The position numbers were made by a program, and so were the translations under genes. A stretch of 64,000 nucleotides of DNA from Cronobacter condimenti 1330 (GTDB taxonomy: Bacteria > Pseudomonadota > Gammaproteobacteria > Enterobacterales > Enterobacteriaceae): assembly GCF_001277255.1 (NCBI RefSeq), contig NZ_CP012264.1, positions 4,278,001 to 4,342,000 of the forward strand, written 5' to 3'. Below, piece after piece: positions 54,355-62,456 of the stretch (position 1 is its first letter; the number at the start of each line of letters is the position of its first letter). The notes under the pieces are model-generated. The model did no database searches, was not told where the DNA came from, and worked only from the letters and a program-made list of their open reading frames with translations.

Positions 54355-55056
54355 ATGTCGTTACTGGCGCATCAACAGGCCGCCCAAAAGAACCTTTCTT
54401 ATGTGCTTGCCGAAAAACTGGCACAACGCATCCTTAAAGGAGACGTGAAGCCAGGCGAGATTTTACCAGGCGAAATGGAGCTGGGAGAAGAGTTCGGCGT
54501 CAGCCGCACGGCAGTAAGAGAAGCCGTTAAAACGCTTACAGCGAAAGGGCTGGTTCTGCCCCGCCCGCGCATCGGTACACGAGTACTACCGCAAAGCCAG
54601 TGGAACTTCCTTGATAAAGAATTGCTGACCTGGTGGATGGGTATTGAGGCATTCCCGACGGTAGTGAACCATTTCCTTGTCATGCGCCATAGTCTTGAAC
54701 CTCAGGCGTGCGCGCTGGCTGCGCTTAATGGCACTGATGTACAGAAGCAGCAACTGAAAACCACGCTGGAAGAAATGCACGCGTTGCAGGCTTCTTTTAA
54801 CCGCGAGCGCTGGATAGACGTCGATATGGCCTATCACGAGCAGATTTACGAAATGAGCGGAAACCCTTTCATGAGCGCTTTCGCCAGTCTGTTCCGCTCC
54901 ATCTATTACAATTATTTCACGTCGATAACACACAATCAGGTTATCAAGCTCGACTTTCATCAGGCGATTGCGGACGCCATCCTGGCATCCAGGAGCGAAG
55001 AGGCGTACCGCGCCTGCCAGGCGCTATTACACGCACCCGCATCGCAAGAAAAATAA
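54355..55056 (+). CDS. yieP: GntR/FadR-family regulator YieP
   Basis: A 233-residue regulator. The N-terminal winged helix (about 12-75: ILPGEMELGEEFGVSRTAVREAVKTLTAKGLVLPRPRIGTRV) is followed by an all-alpha FCD effector domain with the metal-site histidine pattern (MAYHEQIYE and later FHQAI). The start at 54355 follows AAAGGA and matches the E. coli N-terminus; the frame extends upstream to 54280 without homology. Its ligand is unknown. hsrA starts 13 bp later, so the two form an operon. Confidence 0.94.
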   Translation: MSLLAHQQAAQKNLSYVLAEKLAQRILKGDVKPGEILPGEMELGEEFGVSRTAVREAVKTLTAKGLVLPRPRIGTRVLPQSQWNFLDKELLTWWMGIEAFPTVVNHFLVMRHSLEPQACALAALNGTDVQKQQLKTTLEEMHALQASFNRERWIDVDMAYHEQIYEMSGNPFMSAFASLFRSIYYNYFTSITHNQVIKLDFHQAIADAILASRSEEAYRACQALLHAPASQEK

Positions 55057-55069
55057 CAACAGGATCCGC

Positions 55070-56464
55070 ATGACTAAAAAAGCGCGCAGTATGGCGGGCC
55101 TGCCGTGGATAGCGGCCATGGCCTTTTTTATGCAGGCACTGGATGCGACCATTCTTAACACCGCGTTGCCAGCCATCGCGCAAAGCCTCAACCGTTCACC
55201 GCTGGCGATGCAATCCGCCATTATTAGTTACACCCTGACGGTCGCGATGTTAATACCGGTCAGTGGCTGGCTGGCAGATCGTTTCGGTACCCGTCGCGTC
55301 TTTATGACTGCCGTCACCCTCTTTACGTTAGGTTCACTCGCCTGTGCCGCATCCAGTTCGCTTGGCGAGCTCGTCCTCTTTCGTATCATTCAGGGTATCG
55401 GCGGTGCCATGATGATGCCGGTCGCGCGCCTTGCGCTTCTGCGCGCTTATCCGCGCAGCGAACTTTTGCCGGTGTTGAACTTCGTCACCATGCCAGGCCT
55501 GGTCGGCCCGATTCTCGGCCCTCTGCTTGGTGGCGTGCTGGTCACCTGGGCGAGTTGGCACTGGATCTTCCTGATTAACATTCCTATTGGTCTCGCCGGT
55601 CTGCTGTATGCCCGTAAATACATGCCGAACTTCACCACGCCGCGTCGACGTTTCGATATGCCGGGTTTCTTTCTGTTTGGTCTGAGTCTGGTGCTTTTTT
55701 CAAGCGGCATGGAGCTTTTCGGCGAACGGATCGTTGCAACGTGGATAGCACTCAGCGTTATTGTCGGCGGCTTATTACTGATGATGGTCTACATTCTGCA
55801 CGCCCGCCGACACAGCGCGCCGCTGATTTCACTTTCTCTCTTTAATACACGCACCTTTTCCGTCGGCATCGCCGGGAATATTGCGTCTCGTCTTGGTACC
55901 GGCTGCGTGCCTTTTCTGATGCCGCTGATGCTTCAGGTTGGTTTTGGCTACCCTGCATTTATCGCCGGCTGCATGATGGCGCCAACGGCGGTAGGTTCGA
56001 TCATTGCGAAATCGGGCGTCACTCAGGTGTTGCGCTGGTTTGGTTATCGCAAGACGCTGGTCGGCGTCACCGTGTTTATCGGGCTGATGATTGCGCAATT
56101 CTCGCTGCAGTCGGCAGATAACCAGGTATGGTTGCTTATCTTGCCGCTTTTCGTGTTAGGTCTCGCGATGTCTACACAGTTCACCGCGATGAATACCATC
56201 ACGCTTGCCGATCTCACCGACGAAAGCGCCAGCGGCGGCAACAGTATGCTGGCGGTCACACAGCAATTATCGATAAGCCTCGGGGTTGCGGTCAGTGCGG
56301 CGGTGCTGCGCTTCTATGAAGGGTTTGATAACGCCAATACCGTGGAACAGTTCCACTACACCTTTATCACAATGGGTGTCATCACCGTGGTGTCGTCGCT
56401 GGTCTTTATGCTGCTGCGCCCTAAAGATGGGCGGAATCTTATTAAAGAGCGTCACCAGGCTTAA
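55070..56464 (+). CDS. hsrA: MFS transporter HsrA (DHA2 drug:H+ antiporter family)
   Basis: A 464-residue inner-membrane protein with about 14 membrane segments. Motif A is GWLADRFGTRRVF; motif C-like glycine-rich PGLVGPILGPLLGG follows; WHWIFLINIPIG is characteristic of DHA2 pumps. The E. coli gene (yieO) is linked to homocysteine-related resistance; the true substrate is uncertain. The start at 55070 (MTKKARS) follows AGGA. Its stop shares the TTAA with the rbsR stop on the other strand. Confidence 0.94.
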   Translation: MTKKARSMAGLPWIAAMAFFMQALDATILNTALPAIAQSLNRSPLAMQSAIISYTLTVAMLIPVSGWLADRFGTRRVFMTAVTLFTLGSLACAASSSLGELVLFRIIQGIGGAMMMPVARLALLRAYPRSELLPVLNFVTMPGLVGPILGPLLGGVLVTWASWHWIFLINIPIGLAGLLYARKYMPNFTTPRRRFDMPGFFLFGLSLVLFSSGMELFGERIVATWIALSVIVGGLLLMMVYILHARRHSAPLISLSLFNTRTFSVGIAGNIASRLGTGCVPFLMPLMLQVGFGYPAFIAGCMMAPTAVGSIIAKSGVTQVLRWFGYRKTLVGVTVFIGLMIAQFSLQSADNQVWLLILPLFVLGLAMSTQFTAMNTITLADLTDESASGGNSMLAVTQQLSISLGVAVSAAVLRFYEGFDNANTVEQFHYTFITMGVITVVSSLVFMLLRPKDGRNLIKERHQA

Positions 56465-57453
56465 GCGGAGCCGCGTGCCATAAGGACTGGCGTCAACTGC
56501 AGACGTTGTTGCTGGAGTTCCGGCTGCGCCATGCGATGAATCAACACGTCGATAGCCAGTTCGCCCAGTTCGTCTTTGGGCTGATGAATGGTCGTCAGCG
56601 GCGGCGTCATGTAACTGGCAAGCTCGATATCGTCGTAACCCACCAGCGCAATATCCTGTGGGATGCGCAGCCCGGCCTGGTAGAGCGCCTGATAAGCGCC
56701 GACCGCCATCGCATCGTTACCCATAAAAACCGCCTGCGGCGGTTCGGGCAGATCCAGTAGCGACTGCATCGCACGCAGGCCGCCTGCGAATTCAAAATCA
56801 CCGGTCACCTCGTAGCCTTCCGGGACTGGCAAACCCGCACGCCGCATCGCAGTGCGATATCCTTCCAGACGCTGGCGTGCCGGTGTTTTGTCCAGTGGCC
56901 CGGTCACACAGGCGATACGCGTATAGCCTTTGTCGATCAGATGCGTTGTCGCAATATCGCCGCCCAGCAGCGAGTTATCCTGAATCACATCACTGTCGCC
57001 GTCGAAGGGCGACCAGTCCATCATGACAGTCGGGATCGCCGGGTAGCGCGTCATAATGGCGGGGGAAGGCTGATGTGTCTCTGTGCAGAGCAGCAGCAAC
57101 CCGTCGACGCGTTTTTGCAGCAGCGTCTCCAGATTGCGGTTCATTCGCTGTTCGTCGCCTTCGGTGTTGCATAACACCAGGCTGTAGCCGCGCTCGAAGC
57201 AGCTTCGCTCCACGCCGCGCACCAGTTCAGAGTAAAAAGGGTTAGAGCTTGCGGTGATCAGCATGCCGATTGTGCGGGTTTGATTCAGTTTCAGGCTGCG
57301 CGCCAGCGCGGACGGCGCATAATTCAGTGTTCTGATGGCCTCTTCCACCCGCGCACGGATCGCCTCGCTCACAAAGCGGTCTTTGTTAATAACGTGCGAG
57401 ACAGTTGAGGTGGAGACACCCGCAAGGCGGGCGACATCTTTCATTGTCGCCAC
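56461..57453 (-). CDS. rbsR: Ribose operon repressor RbsR
   Basis: A 330-residue LacI-family repressor: N-terminal helix-turn-helix and hinge (MATMKDVARLAGVSTSTVSHVINK, then APSALARSLK), then a periplasmic-binding-like ligand domain that binds D-ribose. It blocks rbsD transcription until ribose is present. Operator candidates, CGAAACGTTTCG palindromes, lie upstream of rbsD. Last gene of rbsDACBKR; 6 bp after rbsK. Its stop overlaps the hsrA stop by 3 bases. Confidence 0.97.
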   Translation of the reverse strand: MATMKDVARLAGVSTSTVSHVINKDRFVSEAIRARVEEAIRTLNYAPSALARSLKLNQTRTIGMLITASSNPFYSELVRGVERSCFERGYSLVLCNTEGDEQRMNRNLETLLQKRVDGLLLLCTETHQPSPAIMTRYPAIPTVMMDWSPFDGDSDVIQDNSLLGGDIATTHLIDKGYTRIACVTGPLDKTPARQRLEGYRTAMRRAGLPVPEGYEVTGDFEFAGGLRAMQSLLDLPEPPQAVFMGNDAMAVGAYQALYQAGLRIPQDIALVGYDDIELASYMTPPLTTIHQPKDELGELAIDVLIHRMAQPELQQQRLQLTPVLMARGSA

Positions 57454-57459
57454 GATGGC

Positions 57460-58389
57460 CTACCCCTGCTGTTGTATAAAGGCGTCGATCTCATCGCGCC
57501 ACGGGACGGAAGGTTGCGCACCAGGGCGCGTTACTGCAATCGCAGCAGCGGCATGAGCGAAGCGGATAGCCTTGAGCATCGGCGTGCCCTCCAGCAGCGC
57601 GGTAACCAGCGCGCCATTAAATGTGTCGCCTGCGGCGATAGTGTCGACAGCCTTCACGCTAAAGCCTGGCACGCGTTGCCCTTCGCCTTTAACGCTCAAC
57701 CAGACGCCACGGCTGCCGAGCGTAATGATGACTGTTTCAATGCCTTTCTGGTGCAGTACGGCGGCCGCCTGCGCGGCGCTGTCATCACTCGTGACTTTCA
57801 CGCCGGTCAGCTTTTCTGCCTCGGTTTCATTCGGCGTAATAATATCCACCAGCGCCAGCAACTCATCAGAGAGCGCACGAGCAGGCGCCGGGTTAAGAAT
57901 AACGGTCGTCTGATGCTCACGTGCGATACGCGCCGCCGTCAGCACGCTTTCAACGGGCGACTCCAGCTGCATTAATAATGCGCGAGCATTCGCGATGCGC
58001 TCGCGCTGCTGTTCAACGCGCGCCGACGTTAGCGCCGCGTTTGCACCTGCATGAATGCCGATGACGTTCTCGCCTTCACCATTGACGAAGATAAGCGCCA
58101 CGCCGGTCGATTCGCCAGCCACTGCGCTGACAGGCGTAACATCGATATTATCGCGGGACAGCTGCTGGCGGATACGCTCGCCGATATCATCCTCGCCCAC
58201 GCAGGCGATAAACGCGATATCCGCGCCGCTGCGCCCGGCCGCGACGGCCTGGTTTGCGCCTTTTCCGCCAAACGCGACCTGATACTGGCGGCCAGTGACG
58301 GTCTCGCCCGGTGCGGGGAAGGCTTCGAGGTTAAGGATATGATCGGCATTGATGCTGCCGAGGACGACGAGATTGCCAGCGCTTTTCAT
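57460..58389 (-). CDS. rbsK: Ribokinase RbsK
   Basis: A 309-residue PfkB-family kinase that phosphorylates D-ribose to ribose 5-phosphate. Signatures: GSINADHILNLE at the start, AFGGKGANQAVAAGRSG (substrate site) and VDTIAAGDTFNGAL with the catalytic Asp near the C-terminus. The start at 58389 (MKSAGNLVV) gives exactly the E. coli length. Separated from rbsB by 66 bp. Confidence 0.97.
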   Translation of the reverse strand: MKSAGNLVVLGSINADHILNLEAFPAPGETVTGRQYQVAFGGKGANQAVAAGRSGADIAFIACVGEDDIGERIRQQLSRDNIDVTPVSAVAGESTGVALIFVNGEGENVIGIHAGANAALTSARVEQQRERIANARALLMQLESPVESVLTAARIAREHQTTVILNPAPARALSDELLALVDIITPNETEAEKLTGVKVTSDDSAAQAAAVLHQKGIETVIITLGSRGVWLSVKGEGQRVPGFSVKAVDTIAAGDTFNGALVTALLEGTPMLKAIRFAHAAAAIAVTRPGAQPSVPWRDEIDAFIQQQG

Positions 58390-58455
58390 GATGAGATCCC
58401 TATAAAGGCGCCACATCCTGTGGCGCATTGCCCTGCTTTTCTTTATGTATGGTTT

Positions 58456-59343
58456 TTATTCGATAACCAGCTTCAGGTCGACCGGGATACGGGCGCGAAC
58501 TTTCTCGCCTTTCAGTACTTTATCTGCAGTCTGGACGCCAATAACGCCGATTTGCTCAGGCTGCTGCGCCACGGTCGCGCTCATTTTACCATCCTGAACG
58601 GCTTTAACGCCGTCCGCAGTGCCGTCGAAGCCCACAACCATAACGTCGGTTTTACCGGCTGTTTGCAGCGCGCGCAGAGCGCCCAGCGCCATTTCGTCGT
58701 TCTGTGCGAAAACAGCTTTTACATCAGGATGTGCGGTCAGCAGGTTCTGCATGACGTTAAGACCTTTGGTGCGGTCGAAATCTGCCGGTTGGCTGGCCAG
58801 GACGTTCAGCTTGTGAGAATCCACCGCTTGTTTAAAGCCTTCGCCACGCTCACGCGCTGCGGAAGTCCCTGCGATACCCTGCAGCTCAATAACTTTCGCG
58901 CCATCGCCTGCTTTCTTAGCGATGTAGTCACCGGCAATTTTGCCGCCTGCGATGTTGTCAGAAGCGATATGGCTGACCACCTCGCCCTTCGCTGCCATAC
59001 GGTCCAGCGTGATCACCGGAATTTTCGCCTGGTTTGCCATCTTCACGGCGTTACCTACCGCATCGGAATCGGTTGGGTTAATCAGCACCAGTTTGGCGCC
59101 GCGAACGGTCAGGTCCTGCACGTTCGCCAGCTCTTTTGCCGGGTTGTTCTGGGAATCCAGTACAACCAGCTCGTAACCCAGTTTTTCCGCTTCTTTCTGC
59201 GCGCCATCTTTCAGCGACACAAAGAACGGGTTGTTCAGCGTTGAAACGACCAGAGCGATAGTGTCTTTCGCCATTGCGTTCGCGCTGACGGTCGCGCTTA
59301 ACGCCACGGCGGAAACCAGTGTAGCCAGCTTTTTCATATTCAT
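58456..59343 (-). CDS. rbsB: Ribose ABC transporter periplasmic binding protein RbsB
   Basis: A 295-residue periplasmic protein with signal peptide ending ANAMA. Mature sequence KDTIALVVSTLNNPFFVSL starts the first lobe of the type 1 binding-protein fold; ribose contacts are in DSQNNPAKE, ASDNIAGG, ARERGEGF and FAQNDEMALG. It delivers ribose to RbsC/RbsA and to the chemoreceptor Trg. It is 26 bp downstream of rbsC. Confidence 0.97.
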   Translation of the reverse strand: MNMKKLATLVSAVALSATVSANAMAKDTIALVVSTLNNPFFVSLKDGAQKEAEKLGYELVVLDSQNNPAKELANVQDLTVRGAKLVLINPTDSDAVGNAVKMANQAKIPVITLDRMAAKGEVVSHIASDNIAGGKIAGDYIAKKAGDGAKVIELQGIAGTSAARERGEGFKQAVDSHKLNVLASQPADFDRTKGLNVMQNLLTAHPDVKAVFAQNDEMALGALRALQTAGKTDVMVVGFDGTADGVKAVQDGKMSATVAQQPEQIGVIGVQTADKVLKGEKVRARIPVDLKLVIE

Positions 59344-59369
59344 AATCAGATGTCCTGTTGAGTAATGAG

Positions 59370-60335
59370 TTACTGCTTTTTGTTATCCACCAGTACCGCC
59401 AGCAAAATGACCACTGCTTTGACGATCATCTGGTAATAGGGAGAAACACCTAAAAGATTCAGACTATTATTCAGGAAACCGAGGATCAGCGCGCCGATCA
59501 GCGTCCCAACAATGCGACCTTTACCACCTGCAAGACTGGTACCGCCAAGCACTACCGCGGCGATAGCATCCAGTTCATAACCCACGCCTGCCAGCGGCTG
59601 AGCGGAGGAAAGACGCGCTACTTCAATCACACCCGCCAGTGAGGCCAGCAGGCCCGACAGCGAATAAACGATAATTTTGATTTTGTTAACGCTGATACCT
59701 GAAAGGCGTGTCGCCGCTTCGTTACCGCCCAGTGCATAAATATAGCGGCCCAGACGCGTGTGGTGCAGCACATACCAGGTCACCAGGAACACCAGCGCCA
59801 TAATCCATACAGGCGTCGGGATGCCCAGCGGTCGGCCAATGCCGAACCAGCCAAAGAGATCGCCGTTATCGTTAAAACCGGTACTGACAGGACTACCGTT
59901 GGTGTATTCAAGCGTCACACCGCGCAGCAGCAGCATCATGACCAGCGTTGCGATAAACGCCTGGACGCGGCCTTTCGCGACAATCGCGCCGGTCACCGCA
60001 CCGATAGCGGCACCAAGCGCGAGGGCGGCCGCTACCGCCACCAGCGCGTTGACCTCAATACCGACGAGCGAGGCGGCGACCGCCCCGGTGAGCGCCAGCA
60101 AGGAACCGACGGACAGATCGATCCCGGAGGTTAAAATCACCAGCGTCATCCCCACCGCCATAATGGCGTTCACCGAGGTCTGCTGGAGAATATTAAGCAG
60201 GTTATTAACGGTAAAGAAATTGGGGCTCAGAGTGGAGACAATCGCAATCAGCACCAGCAGGGCTATCAGCGACTTTTGCTCCATCAGCCACGCTTTTGTA
60301 AAAAAGCGACGAGTCGCAACGGTCTGGGTAGTCAT
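59370..60335 (-). CDS. rbsC: Ribose ABC transporter permease RbsC
   Basis: A 321-residue inner-membrane permease with about 10 hydrophobic segments (LIALLVLIAIVSTLSPNFF first). Family signatures are LTSGIDLSVGSLLALTGAVAA and the cytoplasmic-loop GGNEAATRLSGISVNKIK, which contacts the ATPase. Same length as in E. coli. 7 bp after rbsA. Confidence 0.97.
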   Translation of the reverse strand: MTTQTVATRRFFTKAWLMEQKSLIALLVLIAIVSTLSPNFFTVNNLLNILQQTSVNAIMAVGMTLVILTSGIDLSVGSLLALTGAVAASLVGIEVNALVAVAAALALGAAIGAVTGAIVAKGRVQAFIATLVMMLLLRGVTLEYTNGSPVSTGFNDNGDLFGWFGIGRPLGIPTPVWIMALVFLVTWYVLHHTRLGRYIYALGGNEAATRLSGISVNKIKIIVYSLSGLLASLAGVIEVARLSSAQPLAGVGYELDAIAAVVLGGTSLAGGKGRIVGTLIGALILGFLNNSLNLLGVSPYYQMIVKAVVILLAVLVDNKKQ

Positions 60336-60342
60336 ACGTCTT

Positions 60343-61848
60343 TTACTCCTGGGTCACGCGATTGAGCTTGCCGACAGCCGCCGCCATCAGCAGTTCCTGG
60401 GTGGCCTGCTCGCGTGTGAATTCACCGCCGAGATGCCCTTCATGCATCACCATGATGCGATCGCTCATCCCCAGCACTTCCGGCATCTCTGACGAGACCA
60501 GAATGATGCTCAGCCCTTCGGCTTTGAACTGGTTAATGAGCTGATAAATCTCTTTTTTCGCGCCAACGTCAACGCCACGGGTTGGCTCATCAAGAATGAG
60601 CACTTTAGGGCGAGTCATTAATCCGCGGGCAATCGCCACTTTCTGCTGGTTACCGCCGGAAAGCAGGCCAATAGCCTGATCCATAGAAGGCGTTTTAACA
60701 TTGAAGAGACGAATAAAATCGCCCACTGCCTGCTGCTCATCGTGATGTTTCAGGCTGCCGCCGGCGCGACTGAAATAACGCAGCGCGGTCAGCGACATGT
60801 TCTCTTTCACCGACATGCCGAGCACCAGGCCGTCACGTTTACGGTCTTCGGAGATATAGACGATGCCATTCGCCAGGCCGTCCTGCGGCGAGCGCGTCAC
60901 CACGTCGCGGTTATCCAGCGTAACGCTGCCGCCACTACGGGGCAGCGCGCCGTACAATACTTTCATCAGTTCGGTACGCCCGGCGCCCATTAGCCCGGAC
61001 ACACCCAGAATTTCGCCCTGACGCAGCGTAAAGCTCACGCCGTCAACGCCCGGCCCGCTAAGATTATCGACCTTGAGGCGAACTTCACCTGACGCTTTGT
61101 CGAGATGCGGATACTGATCTTCAAGCTTACGGCCGACCATCATTTCGATAAGCGTCTCTTCCGTCAGCGAGCTGACCTCACGCTCGGCGATAAACTGGCC
61201 GTCACGCATCACCGTCACGTCATCGCAGATCTCAAAAATCTCTTTCATGCGATGAGAGATATAGACGATGCCGCACCCCTGCGCTTTCAGTTCGCGAATG
61301 GCGCGGAAAAGAGAATCTGTCTCGGTATCCGTCAGCGCGTCGGTCGGTTCATCCATAATGATGACCCGCGATTCAAAGCTCAGGACTTTGGCTATCTCCA
61401 CCATTTGCTGATCGCCAATCGACAGATCGCCCACCAGCCGACGGCTGTTAAAGCGCAGATTAAGCTTCGCCAGCAGTTTGTCCGCCTCGGCGTACATCTT
61501 TTTCCAGTCGATTTTGCCGAAACGGCTGACAAACTCGCGGCCCAGAAAGATGTTTTCCGCAATGGAAAGCTGGGGGATCAGGTTCAGTTCCTGATGAATG
61601 ATACCGATGCCGGCTTCCTGCGAGGCTTTCGGGCCGCTGAATGCGGTCTCCTGACCGAGCCAGACCAGTGACCCGGCGTCGCGGGTATAAATGCCGGTCA
61701 GTACTTTCATCAGCGTGGATTTACCGGCACCGTTTTCGCCCACCAGCGCCATCACGCGTCCGGCATAAACGTTCAGCGTCGCGCCCGAGAGCGCCTTGAC
61801 GCCGGGGAAGGATTTATCAATGCCTTTGAGCTGGAGTAAGGGTTCCAT
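60343..61848 (-). CDS. rbsA: Ribose ABC transporter ATP-binding protein RbsA
   Basis: A 501-residue protein of two fused ABC domains. Domain 1: Walker A GENGAGKST (about 37-45), signature LSIGDQQ, Walker B VIIMDEPTDAL. Domain 2: a degenerate Walker A GLMGAGRTEL, signature LSGGNQQ, Walker B VLILDEPTRGVD. It powers ribose import. The start at 61848 (MEPLLQLKG) is the family start; upstream in-frame codons overlap rbsD. The rbsD stop is 7 bp upstream. Confidence 0.97.
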   Translation of the reverse strand: MEPLLQLKGIDKSFPGVKALSGATLNVYAGRVMALVGENGAGKSTLMKVLTGIYTRDAGSLVWLGQETAFSGPKASQEAGIGIIHQELNLIPQLSIAENIFLGREFVSRFGKIDWKKMYAEADKLLAKLNLRFNSRRLVGDLSIGDQQMVEIAKVLSFESRVIIMDEPTDALTDTETDSLFRAIRELKAQGCGIVYISHRMKEIFEICDDVTVMRDGQFIAEREVSSLTEETLIEMMVGRKLEDQYPHLDKASGEVRLKVDNLSGPGVDGVSFTLRQGEILGVSGLMGAGRTELMKVLYGALPRSGGSVTLDNRDVVTRSPQDGLANGIVYISEDRKRDGLVLGMSVKENMSLTALRYFSRAGGSLKHHDEQQAVGDFIRLFNVKTPSMDQAIGLLSGGNQQKVAIARGLMTRPKVLILDEPTRGVDVGAKKEIYQLINQFKAEGLSIILVSSEMPEVLGMSDRIMVMHEGHLGGEFTREQATQELLMAAAVGKLNRVTQE

Positions 61849-61855
61849 GTTGGCC

Positions 61856-62275
61856 TCAGAATGTGACGCCAGCGCAGAGAATGATATTCGCATACGGGGA
61901 ACATTCCCCGCTGCGAATGACCGCCTGACTGTCTGCGGTTTTTTGTTTGAACTGTTCATGTGTCACATAGTGAACAGTGATGGTATTTCCCTGGTGTTGC
62001 TGCAGCTGCTCGATCTGACCGAGCAACGTTTCGTGGAGCGTCGGATTATGCTGTTTAATCTCTTCTGCAAGGATCGCCGCTTCGACCTGCATTTCACGTG
62101 TCACGACATCCACAATTTGTAAGAACCCCGGCACACCCTGGGTGAGCGCAAGATCGATACGTTGAGTGGTTGACGGGATTGGCAGCCCGGCGTCGCACAC
62201 CACAACCGTGTCGGTATGGCCAAGACGCGAGATGACAGAGGAAATGCCGGAATGAAGAACGGTGCCTTTTTTCAT
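61856..62275 (-). CDS. rbsD: D-ribose pyranase RbsD
   Basis: A 139-residue enzyme that interconverts beta-pyran and beta-furan ribose so that RbsK can use it. Conserved HTDTVVVCDAGLPIP (with the catalytic His at about 20) and the C-terminal SGECSPYANIILCAGVTF are intact. The start at 62275 (MKKGTVLHSG) has GGAG 6 bp upstream. First gene of the operon; the ribosome binding site abuts the downstream end of the RbsR palindrome. Confidence 0.97.
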   Translation of the reverse strand: MKKGTVLHSGISSVISRLGHTDTVVVCDAGLPIPSTTQRIDLALTQGVPGFLQIVDVVTREMQVEAAILAEEIKQHNPTLHETLLGQIEQLQQHQGNTITVHYVTHEQFKQKTADSQAVIRSGECSPYANIILCAGVTF

Positions 62276-62282
62276 TTTATGC

Positions 62283-62310
62283 TCCATCAGCGAAACGTTT
62301 CGCTGATGGA
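62283..62310. promoter_or_regulatory. RbsR operator 1, perfect 28-bp palindrome
   Basis: TCCATCAGCGAAAC followed by its exact complement GTTTCGCTGATGGA, centred at 62296.5, directly before the rbsD ribosome binding site. The core CGAAACGTTTCG is the LacI-family-type site bound by RbsR. In the transcript the same palindrome would form a hairpin that partly covers the GGAG. Confidence 0.88.
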
Positions 62311-62368
62311 GAGTGTATCCAGGAGAAAGAACAATAAACAAACATCACGTTGCGAAACTGTGATCGCC

Positions 62369-62384
62369 ATCGAAACGTTTCGCT
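62369..62384. promoter_or_regulatory. Second RbsR-type operator
   Basis: The same 12-bp core, CGAAACGTTTCG (62371-62382), recurs 80 bp from operator 1, upstream of the likely rbsD promoter. Two operators flanking a promoter suggest repression by looping; not demonstrated. Confidence 0.6.
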
Positions 62385-62414
62385 TAAGGCAAAAACTCAT
62401 GCCCCGGAACCAAT

Positions 62415-62444
62415 GAAAAACGCCTTCCGGTAGTCGGAAGGCGT
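62415..62444 (-). terminator. Terminator of kup
   Basis: CGCCTTCCG and CGGAAGGCG around a short loop with a T-run on the minus strand, just after the kup stop and before the rbs control region. Confidence 0.85.
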
Positions 62445-62456
62445 TTCACTTAAGGA

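Noticed and set aside
58051..59244. 397-codon open frame antisense to rbsB and the start of rbsK
   Set aside because: Low-complexity composition and exact overlap with two clear genes; no independent support.
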